This document shows, one piece after another, positions 12,068 through 23,917 of a stretch of DNA of 64,000 nt. Source of the DNA: Heligmosomoides polygyrus polygyrus. Its lineage: Eukaryota > Nematoda > Chromadorea > Rhabditida > Heligmosomidae. Made by a program: the position numbers and the translations under genes. The notes under the pieces are model-generated. The model was not told the DNA's origin. It did no database searches and saw nothing but the letters and a program-made list of their open reading frames with translations. The DNA lies in contig OX377202.1 of the NCBI GenBank assembly GCA_947396885.1, forward strand, positions 68,296,643 to 68,360,642, in the 5' to 3' direction. Positions within the stretch are counted from its first letter, which is position 1. Every line of letters begins with the position of its first letter.

Positions 12068-12479
12068 AAAAGTCTTCAAACGAAGCCGGTGAGTGAGCTC
12101 CAACTCAATCACACCCGCTCAACTCATTCACCACACCATGCACTTAACACCTTACTTTCGCCTACATGGCGCAATCCATGACTGAGTTCGAGTGGTGTGG
12201 TATCGAGTCCACCGCGAGGGATTTTTGCCGTGCCGCTTCTCGATCGTGTTTCGCTGATGCCCTGTGCGCATCGAGCGTCCTCTCGGGGCGGGGTGGGGCT
12301 CGGGTTCGTGGCCCTTTCCCCATGTGAGCACCTCCCAACCCTCTTCCTGGACTCTTCTACCCACCGCCGTCCCTCGCCCGCCACATTCTTCCGGACAAAT
12401 CCGACCGCTAGCCCCAACAATCAACCCCGCTCCAGATACGGAGTGGGCCGCCAATCGCTGGCGAGCCCCAACCGCTCGT

Positions 12480-12640
12480 AAACTTACCTGGCTGGGAGGC
12501 TCTCGCGATCAAGAAGGCGGGACCTCCATGGCGAGGCCTGCGCATTGCACTTTGGCGCAGGCTGACCCGTGTGGCAGCTTCGAATTGAGGTTAGCCAACA
12601 GCTAAATTTTTGTGTGGGGGGCTGCGTTCGCGCGGCCCTG
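12480..12640 (+). ncRNA. U1 snRNA, copy 22
   Basis: Majority U1. Spacer G at 12230; first of seven consecutive G-type units. Confidence 0.95.
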
Positions 12641-13052
12641 AAAAGTCTTCAAACGAAGCCGGTGAGTGAGCTCCAACTCAATCACACCCGCTCAACTCAT
12701 TCACCACACCATGCACTTAACACCTTACTTTCGCCTACATGGCGCAATCCATGACTGAGTTCGAGTGGTGTGGTATCGAGTCCACCGCGAGGGATTTTTG
12801 CCGTGCCGCTTCTCGATCGTGTTTCGCTGATGCCCTGTGCGCATCGAGCGTCCTCTCGGGGCGGGGTGGGGCTCGGGTTCGTGGCCCTTTCCCCATGTGA
12901 GCACCTCCCAACCCTCTTCCTGGACTCTTCTACCCACCGCCGTCCCTCGCCCGCCACATTCTTCCGGACAAATCCGACCGCTAGCCCCAACAATCAACCC
13001 CGCTCCAGATACGGAGTGGGCCGCCAATCGCTGGCGAGCCCCAACCGCTCGT

Positions 13053-13213
13053 AAACTTACCTGGCTGGGAGGCTCTCGCGATCAAGAAGGCGGGACCTCC
13101 ATGGCGAGGCCTGCGCATTGCACTTTGGCGCAGGCTGACCCGTGTGGCAGCTTCGAATTGAGGTTAGCCAACAGCTAAATTTTTGTGTGGGGGGCTGCGT
13201 TCGCGCGGCCCTG
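13053..13213 (+). ncRNA. U1 snRNA, copy 23
   Basis: Majority U1. Spacer G at 12803. Confidence 0.95.
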
Positions 13214-13625
13214 AAAAGTCTTCAAACGAAGCCGGTGAGTGAGCTCCAACTCAATCACACCCGCTCAACTCATTCACCACACCATGCACTTAACACCTTA
13301 CTTTCGCCTACATGGCGCAATCCATGACTGAGTTCGAGTGGTGTGGTATCGAGTCCACCGCGAGGGATTTTTGCCGTGCCGCTTCTCGATCGTGTTTCGC
13401 TGATGCCCTGTGCGCATCGAGCGTCCTCTCGGGGCGGGGTGGGGCTCGGGTTCGTGGCCCTTTCCCCATGTGAGCACCTCCCAACCCTCTTCCTGGACTC
13501 TTCTACCCACCGCCGTCCCTCGCCCGCCACATTCTTCCGGACAAATCCGACCGCTAGCCCCAACAATCAACCCCGCTCCAGATACGGAGTGGGCCGCCAA
13601 TCGCTGGCGAGCCCCAACCGCTCGT

Positions 13626-13786
13626 AAACTTACCTGGCTGGGAGGCTCTCGCGATCAAGAAGGCGGGACCTCCATGGCGAGGCCTGCGCATTGCACTTTG
13701 GCGCAGGCTGACCCGTGTGGCAGCTTCGAATTGAGGTTAGCCAACAGCTAAATTTTTGTGTGGGGGGCTGCGTTCGCGCGGCCCTG
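13626..13786 (+). ncRNA. U1 snRNA, copy 24
   Basis: Majority U1. Spacer G at 13376. Confidence 0.95.
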
Positions 13787-14198
13787 AAAAGTCTTCAAAC
13801 GAAGCCGGTGAGTGAGCTCCAACTCAATCACACCCGCTCAACTCATTCACCACACCATGCACTTAACACCTTACTTTCGCCTACATGGCGCAATCCATGA
13901 CTGAGTTCGAGTGGTGTGGTATCGAGTCCACCGCGAGGGATTTTTGCCGTGCCGCTTCTCGATCGTGTTTCGCTGATGCCCTGTGCGCATCGAGCGTCCT
14001 CTCGGGGCGGGGTGGGGCTCGGGTTCGTGGCCCTTTCCCCATGTGAGCACCTCCCAACCCTCTTCCTGGACTCTTCTACCCACCGCCGTCCCTCGCCCGC
14101 CACATTCTTCCGGACAAATCCGACCGCTAGCCCCAACAATCAACCCCGCTCCAGATACGGAGTGGGCCGCCAATCGCTGGCGAGCCCCAACCGCTCGT

Positions 14199-14359
14199 AA
14201 ACTTACCTGGCTGGGAGGCTCTCGCGATCAAGAAGGCGGGACCTCCATGGCGAGGCCTGCGCATTGCACTTTGGCGCAGGCTGACCCGTGTGGCAGCTTC
14301 GAATTGAGGTTAGCCAACAGCTAAATTTTTGTGTGGGGGGCTGCGTTCGCGCGGCCCTG
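14199..14359 (+). ncRNA. U1 snRNA, copy 25
   Basis: Majority U1. Spacer G at 13949. Confidence 0.95.
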
Positions 14360-14771
14360 AAAAGTCTTCAAACGAAGCCGGTGAGTGAGCTCCAACTCAA
14401 TCACACCCGCTCAACTCATTCACCACACCATGCACTTAACACCTTACTTTCGCCTACATGGCGCAATCCATGACTGAGTTCGAGTGGTGTGGTATCGAGT
14501 CCACCGCGAGGGATTTTTGCCGTGCCGCTTCTCGATCGTGTTTCGCTGATGCCCTGTGCGCATCGAGCGTCCTCTCGGGGCGGGGTGGGGCTCGGGTTCG
14601 TGGCCCTTTCCCCATGTGAGCACCTCCCAACCCTCTTCCTGGACTCTTCTACCCACCGCCGTCCCTCGCCCGCCACATTCTTCCGGACAAATCCGACCGC
14701 TAGCCCCAACAATCAACCCCGCTCCAGATACGGAGTGGGCCGCCAATCGCTGGCGAGCCCCAACCGCTCGT

Positions 14772-14932
14772 AAACTTACCTGGCTGGGAGGCTCTCGCGA
14801 TCAAGAAGGCGGGACCTCCATGGCGAGGCCTGCGCATTGCACTTTGGCGCAGGCTGACCCGTGTGGCAGCTTCGAATTGAGGTTAGCCAACAGCTAAATT
14901 TTTGTGTGGGGGGCTGCGTTCGCGCGGCCCTG
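14772..14932 (+). ncRNA. U1 snRNA, copy 26
   Basis: Majority U1. Spacer G at 14522. Confidence 0.95.
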
Positions 14933-15344
14933 AAAAGTCTTCAAACGAAGCCGGTGAGTGAGCTCCAACTCAATCACACCCGCTCAACTCATTCACCACA
15001 CCATGCACTTAACACCTTACTTTCGCCTACATGGCGCAATCCATGACTGAGTTCGAGTGGTGTGGTATCGAGTCCACCGCGAGGGATTTTTGCCGTGCCG
15101 CTTCTCGATCGTGTTTCGCTGATGCCCTGTGCGCATCGAGCGTCCTCTCGGGGCGGGGTGGGGCTCGGGTTCGTGGCCCTTTCCCCATGTGAGCACCTCC
15201 CAACCCTCTTCCTGGACTCTTCTACCCACCGCCGTCCCTCGCCCGCCACATTCTTCCGGACAAATCCGACCGCTAGCCCCAACAATCAACCCCGCTCCAG
15301 ATACGGAGTGGGCCGCCAATCGCTGGCGAGCCCCAACCGCTCGT

Positions 15345-15505
15345 AAACTTACCTGGCTGGGAGGCTCTCGCGATCAAGAAGGCGGGACCTCCATGGCGAG
15401 GCCTGCGCATTGCACTTTGGCGCAGGCTGACCCGTGTGGCAGCTTCGAATTGAGGTTAGCCAACAGCTAAATTTTTGTGTGGGGGGCTGCGTTCGCGCGG
15501 CCCTG
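15345..15505 (+). ncRNA. U1 snRNA, copy 27
   Basis: Majority U1. Spacer G at 15095. Confidence 0.95.
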
Positions 15506-15917
15506 AAAAGTCTTCAAACGAAGCCGGTGAGTGAGCTCCAACTCAATCACACCCGCTCAACTCATTCACCACACCATGCACTTAACACCTTACTTTCGCC
15601 TACATGGCGCAATCCATGACTGAGTTCGAGTGGTGTGGTATCGAGTCCACCGCGAGGGATTTTTGCCGTGCCGCTTCTCGATCGTGTTTCGCTGATGCCC
15701 TGTGCGCATCGAGCGTCCTCTCGGGGCGGGGTGGGGCTCGGGTTCGTGGCCCTTTCCCCATGTGAGCACCTCCCAACCCTCTTCCTGGACTCTTCTACCC
15801 ACCGCCGTCCCTCGCCCGCCACATTCTTCCGAACAAATCCGACCGCTAGCCCCAACAATCAACCCCGCTCCAGATACGGAGTGGGCCGCCAATCGCTGGC
15901 GAGCCCCAACCGCTCGT

Positions 15918-16078
15918 AAACTTACCTGGCTGGGAGGCTCTCGCGATCAAGAAGGCGGGACCTCCATGGCGAGGCCTGCGCATTGCACTTTGGCGCAGGC
16001 TGACCCGTGTGGCAGCTTCGAATTGAGGTTAGCCAACAGCTAAATTTTTGTGTGGGGGGCTGCGTTCGCGCGGCCCTG
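15918..16078 (+). ncRNA. U1 snRNA, copy 28
   Basis: Majority U1. Spacer G at 15668 plus the rare A at 15832, 86 bases upstream of the gene and shared only with copy 33. Confidence 0.95.
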
Positions 16079-16490
16079 AAAAGTCTTCAAACGAAGCCGG
16101 TGAGTGAGCTCCAACTCAATCACACCCGCTCAACTCATTCACCACACCATGCACTTAACACCTTACTTTCGCCTACATGGCGCAATCCATGACTGAGTTC
16201 GAGTGGTGTGGTATCGAGTCCACCGCGAGGGATTTTTGCCCTGCCGCTTCTCGATCGTGTTTCGCTGATGCCCTGTGCGCATCGAGCGTCCTCTCGGGGC
16301 GGGGTGGGGCTCGGGTTCGTGGCCCTTTCCCCATGTGAGCACCTCCCAACCCTCTTCCTGGACTCTTCTACCCACCGCCGTCCCTCGCCCGCCACATTCT
16401 TCCGGACAAATCCGACCGCTAGCCCCAACAATCAACCCCGCTCCAGATACGGAGTGGGCCGCCAATCGCTGGCGAGCCCCAACCGCTCGT

Positions 16491-16651
16491 AAACTTACCT
16501 GGCTGGGAGGCTCTCGCGATCAAGAAGGCGGGACCTCCATGGCGAGGCCTGCGCATTGCACTTTGGCGCAGGCTGACCCGTGTGGCAGCTTCGAATTGAG
16601 GTTAGCCAACAGCTAAATTTTTGTGTGGGGGGCTGCGTTCGCGCGGCCCTG
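16491..16651 (+). ncRNA. U1 snRNA, copy 29
   Basis: Majority U1. Spacer C at 16241. Confidence 0.95.
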
Positions 16652-17063
16652 AAAAGTCTTCAAACGAAGCCGGTGAGTGAGCTCCAACTCAATCACACCC
16701 GCTCAACTCATTCACCACACCATGCACTTAACACCTTACTTTCGCCTACATGGCGCAATCCATGACTGAGTTCGAGTGGTGTGGTATCGAGTCCACCGCG
16801 AGGGATTTTTGCCGTGCCGCTTCTCGATCGTGTTTCGCTGATGCCCTGTGCGCATCGAGCGTCCTCTCGGGGCGGGGTGGGGCTCGGGTTCGTGGCCCTT
16901 TCCCCATGTGAGCACCTCCCAACCCTCTTCCTGGACTCTTCTACCCACCGCCGTCCCTCGCCCGCCACATTCTTCCGGACAAATCCGACCGCTAGCCCCA
17001 ACAATCAACCCCGCTCCAGATACGGAGTGGGCCGCCAATCGCTGGCGAGCCCCAACCGCTCGT

Positions 17064-17224
17064 AAACTTACCTGGCTGGGAGGCTCTCGCGATCAAGAAG
17101 GCGGGACCTCCATGGCGAGGCCTGCGCATTGCACTTTGGCGCAGGCTGACCCGTGTGGCAGCTTCGAATTGAGGTTAGCCAACAGCTAAATTTTTGTGTG
17201 GGGGGCTGCGTTCGCGCGGCCCTG
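17064..17224 (+). ncRNA. U1 snRNA, copy 30
   Basis: Majority U1. Spacer G at 16814. Confidence 0.95.
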
Positions 17225-17636
17225 AAAAGTCTTCAAACGAAGCCGGTGAGTGAGCTCCAACTCAATCACACCCGCTCAACTCATTCACCACACCATGCAC
17301 TTAACACCTTACTTTCGCCTACATGGCGCAATCCATGACTGAGTTCGAGTGGTGTGGTATCGAGTCCACCGCGAGGGATTTTTGCCGTGCCGCTTCTCGA
17401 TCGTGTTTCGCTGATGCCCTGTGCGCATCGAGCGTCCTCTCGGGGCGGGGTGGGGCTCGGGTTCGTGGCCCTTTCCCCATGTGAGCACCTCCCAACCCTC
17501 TTCCTGGACTCTTCTACCCACCGCCGTCCCTCGCCCGCCACATTCTTCCGGACAAATCCGACCGCTAGCCCCAACAATCAACCCCGCTCCAGATACGGAG
17601 TGGGCCGCCAATCGCTGGCGAGCCCCAACCGCTCGT

Positions 17637-17797
17637 AAACTTACCTGGCTGGGAGGCTCTCGCGATCAAGAAGGCGGGACCTCCATGGCGAGGCCTGCGC
17701 ATTGCACTTTGGCGCAGGCTGACCCGTGTGGCAGCTTCGAATTGAGGTTAGCCAACAGCTAAATTTTTGTGTGGGGGGCTGCGTTCGCGCGGCCCTG
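17637..17797 (+). ncRNA. U1 snRNA, copy 31
   Basis: Majority U1. Spacer G at 17387. Confidence 0.95.
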
Positions 17798-18209
17798 AAA
17801 AGTCTTCAAACGAAGCCGGTGAGTGAGCTCCAACTCAATCACACCCGCTCAACTCATTCACCACACCATGCACTTAACACCTTACTTTCGCCTACATGGC
17901 GCAATCCATGACTGAGTTCGAGTGGTGTGGTATCGAGTCCACCGCGAGGGATTTTTGCCCTGCCGCTTCTCGATCGTGTTTCGCTGATGCCCTGTGCGCA
18001 TCGAGCGTCCTCTCGGGGCGGGGTGGGGCTCGGGTTCGTGGCCCTTTCCCCATGTGAGCACCTCCCAACCCTCTTCCTGGACTCTTCTACCCACCGCCGT
18101 CCCTCGCCCGCCACATTCTTCCGGACAAATCCGACCGCTAGCCCCAACAATCAACCCCGCTCCAGATACGGAGTGGGCCGCCAATCGCTGGCGAGCCCCA
18201 ACCGCTCGT

Positions 18210-18370
18210 AAACTTACCTGGCTGGGAGGCTCTCGCGATCAAGAAGGCGGGACCTCCATGGCGAGGCCTGCGCATTGCACTTTGGCGCAGGCTGACCCGT
18301 GTGGCAGCTTCGAATTGAGGTTAGCCAACAGCTAAATTTTTGTGTGGGGGGCTGCGTTCGCGCGGCCCTG
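18210..18370 (+). ncRNA. U1 snRNA, copy 32
   Basis: Majority U1. Spacer C at 17960. Confidence 0.95.
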
Positions 18371-18782
18371 AAAAGTCTTCAAACGAAGCCGGTGAGTGAG
18401 CTCCAACTCAATCACACCCGCTCAACTCATTCACCACACCATGCACTTAACACCTTACTTTCGCCTACATGGCGCAATCCATGACTGAGTTCGAGTGGTG
18501 TGGTATCGAGTCCACCGCGAGGGATTTTTGCCGTGCCGCTTCTCGATCGTGTTTCGCTGATGCCCTGTGCGCATCGAGCGTCCTCTCGGGGCGGGGTGGG
18601 GCTCGGGTTCGTGGCCCTTTCCCCATGTGAGCACCTCCCAACCCTCTTCCTGGACTCTTCTACCCACCGCCGTCCCTCGCCCGCCACATTCTTCCGAACA
18701 AATCCGACCGCTAGCCCCAACAATCAACCCCGCTCCAGATACGGAGTGGGCCGCCAATCGCTGGCGAGCCCCAACCGCTCGT

Positions 18783-18943
18783 AAACTTACCTGGCTGGGA
18801 GGCTCTCGCGATCAAGAAGGCGGGACCTCCATGGCGAGGCCTGCGCATTGCACTTTGGCGCAGGCTGACCCGTGTGGCAGCTTCGAATTGAGGTTAGCCA
18901 ACAGCTAAATTTTTGTGTGGGGGGCTGCGTTCGCGCGGCCCTG
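18783..18943 (+). ncRNA. U1 snRNA, copy 33
   Basis: Majority U1. Spacer G at 18533 plus the rare A at 18697 shared with copy 28, five units away. Confidence 0.95.
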
Positions 18944-19355
18944 AAAAGTCTTCAAACGAAGCCGGTGAGTGAGCTCCAACTCAATCACACCCGCTCAACT
19001 CATTCACCACACCATGCACTTAACACCTTACTTTCGCCTACATGGCGCAATCCATGACTGAGTTCGAGTGGTGTGGTATCGAGTCCACCGCGAGGGATTT
19101 TTGCCCTGCCGCTTCTCGATCGTGTTTCGCTGATGCCCTGTGCGCATCGAGCGTCCTCTCGGGGCGGGGTGGGGCTCGGGTTCGTGGCCCTTTCCCCATG
19201 TGAGCACCTCCCAACCCTCTTCCTGGACTCTTCTACCCACCGCCGTCCCTCGCCCGCCACATTCTTCCGGACAAATCCGACCGCTAGCCCCAACAATCAA
19301 CCCCGCTCCAGATACGGAGTGGGCCGCCAATCGCTGGCGAGCCCCAACCGCTCGT

Positions 19356-19516
19356 AAACTTACCTGGCTGGGAGGCTCTCGCGATCAAGAAGGCGGGACC
19401 TCCATGGCGAGGCCTGCGCATTGCACTTTGGCGCAGGCTGACCCGTGTGGCAGCTTCGAATTGAGGTTAGCCAACAGCTAAATTTTTGTGTGGGGGGCTG
19501 CGTTCGCGCGGCCCTG
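19356..19516 (+). ncRNA. U1 snRNA, copy 34
   Basis: Majority U1. Spacer C at 19106. Confidence 0.95.
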
Positions 19517-19928
19517 AAAAGTCTTCAAACGAAGCCGGTGAGTGAGCTCCAACTCAATCACACCCGCTCAACTCATTCACCACACCATGCACTTAACACC
19601 TTACTTTCGCCTACATGGCGCAATCCATGACTGAGTTCGAGTGGTGTGGTATCGAGTCCACCGCGAGGGATTTTTGCCCTGCCGCTTCTCGATCGTGTTT
19701 CGCTGATGCCCTGTGCGCATCGAGCGTCCTCTCGGGGCGGGGTGGGGCTCGGGTTCGTGGCCCTTTCCCCATGTGAGCACCTCCCAACCCTCTTCCTGGA
19801 CTCTTCTACCCACCGCCGTCCCTCGCCCGCCACATTCTTCCGGACAAATCCGACCGCTAGCCCCAACAATCAACCCCGCTCCAGATACGGAGTGGGCCGC
19901 CAATCGCTGGCGAGCCCCAACCGCTCGT

Positions 19929-20089
19929 AAACTTACCTGGCTGGGAGGCTCTCGCGATCAAGAAGGCGGGACCTCCATGGCGAGGCCTGCGCATTGCACT
20001 TTGGCGCAGGCTGACCCGTGTGGCAGCTTCGAATTGAGGTTAGCCAACAGCTAAATTTTTGTGTGGGGGGCTGCGTTCGCGCGGCCCTG
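19929..20089 (+). ncRNA. U1 snRNA, copy 35
   Basis: Majority U1. Spacer C at 19679. Confidence 0.95.
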
Positions 20090-20501
20090 AAAAGTCTTCA
20101 AACGAAGCCGGTGAGTGAGCTCCAACTCAATCACACCCGCTCAACTCATTCACCACACCATGCACTTAACACCTTACTTTCGCCTACATGGCGCAATCCA
20201 TGACTGAGTTCGAGTGGTGTGGTATCGAGTCCACCGCGAGGGATTTTTGCCCTGCCGCTTCTCGATCGTGTTTCGCTGATGCCCTGTGCGCATCGAGCGT
20301 CCTCTCGGGGCGGGGTGGGGCTCGGGTTCGTGGCCCTTTCCCCATGTGAGCACCTCCCAACCCTCTTCCTGGACTCTTCTACCCACCGCCGTCCCTCGCC
20401 CGCCACATTCTTCCGGACAAATCCGACCGCTAGCCCCAACAATCAACCCCGCTCCAGATACGGAGTGGGCCGCCAATCGCTGGCGAGCCCCAACCGCTCG
20501 T

Positions 20502-20662
20502 AAACTTACCTGGCTGGGAGGCTCTCGCGATCAAGAAGGCGGGACCTCCATGGCGAGGCCTGCGCATTGCACTTTGGCGCAGGCTGACCCGTGTGGCAGC
20601 TTCGAATTGAGGTTAGCCAACAGCTAAATTTTTGTGTGGGGGGCTGCGTTCGCGCGGCCCTG
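20502..20662 (+). ncRNA. U1 snRNA, copy 36
   Basis: Majority U1. Spacer C at 20252. Confidence 0.95.
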
Positions 20663-21074
20663 AAAAGTCTTCAAACGAAGCCGGTGAGTGAGCTCCAACT
20701 CAATCACACCCGCTCAACTCATTCACCACACCATGCACTTAACACCTTACTTTCGCCTACATGGCGCAATCCATGACTGAGTTCGAGTGGTGTGGTATCG
20801 AGTCCACCGCGAGGGATTTTTGCCCTGCCGCTTCTCGATCGTGTTTCGCTGATGCCCTGTGCGCATCGAGCGTCCTCTCGGGGCGGGGTGGGGCTCGGGT
20901 TCGTGGCCCTTTCCCCATGTGAGCACCTCCCAACCCTCTTCCTGGACTCTTCTACCCACCGCCGTCCCTCGCCCGCCACATTCTTCCGGACAAATCCGAC
21001 CGCTAGCCCCAACAATCAACCCCGCTCCAGATACGGAGTGGGCCGCCAATCGCTGGCGAGCCCCAACCGCTCGT

Positions 21075-21235
21075 AAACTTACCTGGCTGGGAGGCTCTCG
21101 CGATCAAGAAGGCGGGACCTCCATGGCGAGGCCTGCGCATTGCACTTTGGCGCAGGCTGACCCGTGTGGCAGCTTCGAATTGAGGTTAGCCAACAGCTAA
21201 ATTTTTGTGTGGGGGGCTGCGTTCGCGCGGCCCTG
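21075..21235 (+). ncRNA. U1 snRNA, copy 37
   Basis: Majority U1. Spacer C at 20825. Confidence 0.95.
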
Positions 21236-21647
21236 AAAAGTCTTCAAACGAAGCCGGTGAGTGAGCTCCAACTCAATCACACCCGCTCAACTCATTCACC
21301 ACACCATGCACTTAACACCTTACTTTCGCCTACATGGCGCAATCCATGACTGAGTTCGAGTGGTGTGGTATCGAGTCCACCGCGAGGGATTTTTGCCGTG
21401 CCGCTTCTCGATCGTGTTTCGCTGATGCCCTGTGCGCATCGAGCGTCCTCTCGGGGCGGGGTGGGGCTCGGGTTCGTGGCCCTTTCCCCATGTGAGCACC
21501 TCCCAACCCTCTTCCTGGACTCTTCTACCCACCGCCGTCCCTCGCCCGCCACATTCTTCCGGACAAATCCGACCGCTAGCCCCAACAATCAACCCCGCTC
21601 CAGATACGGAGTGGGCCGCCAATCGCTGGCGAGCCCCAACCGCTCGT

Positions 21648-21808
21648 AAACTTACCTGGCTGGGAGGCTCTCGCGATCAAGAAGGCGGGACCTCCATGGC
21701 GAGGCCTGCGCATTGCACTTTGGCGCAGGCTGACCCGTGTGGCAGCTTCGAATTGAGGTTAGCCAACAGCTAAATTTTTGTGTGGGGGGCTGCCTTCGCG
21801 CGGCCCTG
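21648..21808 (+). ncRNA. U1 snRNA, copy 38 (stem-loop 4 change)
   Basis: Has C instead of G at 21794. This removes the G-C pair that closes the UUCG loop of stem-loop 4. The rest matches the majority. Spacer G at 21398. Confidence 0.94.
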
Positions 21809-22220
21809 AAAAGTCTTCAAACGAAGCCGGTGAGTGAGCTCCAACTCAATCACACCCGCTCAACTCATTCACCACACCATGCACTTAACACCTTACTTTC
21901 GCCTACATGGCGCAATCCATGACTGAGTTCGAGTGGTGTGGTATCGAGTCCACCGCGAGGGATTTTTGCCCTGCCGCTTCTCGATCGTGTTTCGCTGATG
22001 CCCTGTGCGCATCGAGCGTCCTCTCGGGGCGGGGTGGGGCTCGGGTTCGTGGCCCTTTCCCCATGTGAGCACCTCCCAACCCTCTTCCTGGACTCTTCTA
22101 CCCACCGCCGTCCCTCGCCCGCCACATTCTTCCGGACAAATCCGACCGCTAGCCCCAACAATCAACCCCGCTCCAGATACGGAGTGGGCCGCCAATCGCT
22201 GGCGAGCCCCAACCGCTCGT

Positions 22221-22381
22221 AAACTTACCTGGCTGGGAGGCTCTCGCGATCAAGAAGGCGGGACCTCCATGGCGAGGCCTGCGCATTGCACTTTGGCGCA
22301 GGCTGACCCGTGTGGCAGCTTCGAATTGAGGTTAGCCAACAGCTAAATTTTTGTGTGGGGGGCTGCGTTCGCGCGGCCCTG
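22221..22381 (+). ncRNA. U1 snRNA, copy 39
   Basis: Majority U1. Spacer C at 21971. Confidence 0.95.
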
Positions 22382-22793
22382 AAAAGTCTTCAAACGAAGC
22401 CGGTGAGTGAGCTCCAACTCAATCACACCCGCTCAACTCATTCACCACACCATGCACTTAACACCTTACTTTCGCCTACATGGCGCAATCCATGACTGAG
22501 TTCGAGTGGTGTGGTATCGAGTCCACCGCGAGGGATTTTTGCCCTGCCGCTTCTCGATCGTGTTTCGCTGATGCCCTGTGCGCATCGAGCGTCCTCTCGG
22601 GGCGGGGTGGGGCTCGGGTTCGTGGCCCTTTCCCCATGTGAGCACCTCCCAACCCTCTTCCTGGACTCTTCTACCCACCGCCGTCCCTCGCCCGCCACAT
22701 TCTTCCGGACAAATCCGACCGCTAGCCCCAACAATCAACCCCGCTCCAGATACGGAGTGGGCCGCCAATCGCTGGCGAGCCCCAACCGCTCGT

Positions 22794-22954
22794 AAACTTA
22801 CCTGGCTGGGAGGCTCTCGCGATCAAGAAGGCGGGACCTCCATGGCGAGGCCTGCGCATTGCACTTTGGCGCAGGCTGACCCGTGTGGCAGCTTCGAATT
22901 GAGGTTAGCCAACAGCTAAATTTTTGTGTGGGGGGCTGCGTTCGCGCGGCCCTG
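22794..22954 (+). ncRNA. U1 snRNA, copy 40 (last complete)
   Basis: Majority U1, the last complete gene. Spacer C at 22544. It is followed by a partial spacer that ends at about 23275 with no further U1. Confidence 0.95.
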
Positions 22955-23275
22955 AAAAGTCTTCAAACGAAGCCGGTGAGTGAGCTCCAACTCAATCACA
23001 CCCGCTCAACTCATTCACCACACCATGCACTTAACACCTTACTTTCGCCTACATGGCGCAATCCATGACTGAGTTCGAGTGGTGTGGTATCGAGTCCACC
23101 GCGAGGGATTTTTGCCCTGCCGCTTCTCGATCGTGTTTCGCTGATGCCCTGTGCGCATCGAGCGTCCTCTCGGGGCGGGGTGGGGCTCGGGTTCGTGGCC
23201 CTTTCCCCATGTGAGCACCTCCCAACCCTCTTCCTGGACTCTTCTACCCACCGCCGTCCCTCGCCCGCCACATTC

Positions 23276-23915
23276 TTAATATCTGCAGTTGAAACAGAAA
23301 TTTATTTGACGTTATTGGCAGTTTAATTGGAATGGGAGTGCCCTATCATGTCTAATCCTTGTGTTACTATTCGATGAATAGTGCAATAAAACTTTTCTTT
23401 GTCTTCTGTGAGGGTGCTCTGCATTCACTGCATATCTTGTCCTTCTTCCACCGCTTAATGTGGCTTTGTATACTTTGTTGGTCTTCTACCTCTTTTGCTT
23501 TGCGACCATACCTCGCCCTTTTTGAGGCGCTGCTCAGGTCGCTTCAATTCTTGTGCTTCGCTTCCTTTATTTTCATGCCGTGGGATGAGTGGTAGTGATT
23601 TACTTGCTGTTGTAGACCAATACGCTTTGGTTCGCCTACACAGATGTATTTATGGCACTCTTGTTCTGAGAGATGTTATACCATGGGTGTTGTTGACAAT
23701 GCTTCCCGAAACGCCGAGGAATTTGCTACAATCCAGTCCCCACTTGCTCTCACCTCGGTTGTTAATCCTTTATTTCCACTGTCCACAGGGAGGTTACAAG
23801 TACCTGCTCTGTTGTATTGAGTTTCCTTGATCCCTTACGTGGAAAGGTTCCTTACTCACGGTGAGCTTTTGCAGTGCTATTTTATCAGGGTTTAGTGTGT
23901 AGTGTCCTGTAAGCG
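23276..23915. other. Flank of the array, no gene recognised
   Basis: Base composition drops sharply from GC-rich to mixed or AT-rich at the array edge. There are short open frames on both strands (for example 23495-23830 plus) and a few stretches of minus frame with scattered stops. None shows a family I recognise. Confidence 0.5.
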
Positions 23916-23917
23916 GA

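Larger units (their letters stand above)
1..23275 (+). repeat. Tandem U1 snRNA gene array, 573-bp unit
   Basis: About 40.6 head-to-tail units with a constant period of 573 bp and no indels that I can see. Each unit holds a 161-nt U1 snRNA gene and a 412-bp GC-rich spacer. The window opens inside a U1 gene and the last unit stops in its spacer at about 23275, so the array is longer than what is shown. Units are nearly identical. Recurrent variant sites, numbered in unit 1, are 197 (C or G), 339 (C or T), 361 (G or A) and, inside U1, 518 (G or T). Private changes occur at 1682, 1725, 7581 and 21794. Such uniformity points to concerted evolution by unequal exchange or gene conversion, or to recent amplification. 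Short frames on both strands repeat with the unit and cover spacer and RNA alike, so they are not proteins. Confidence 0.97.

Noticed and set aside
1..23275. 5S rRNA or spliced-leader RNA gene in the repeat, as in many nematode tandem arrays
   Set aside because: No SL1-like leader and no 5S internal control region are present; every landmark fits U1.
91..23326. Open frames of 61-113 codons on both strands in each 573-bp unit
   Set aside because: They overlap the U1 RNA and spacer, occur on both strands in the same DNA, and repeat only because the unit repeats. Composition is that of GC-rich non-coding DNA.
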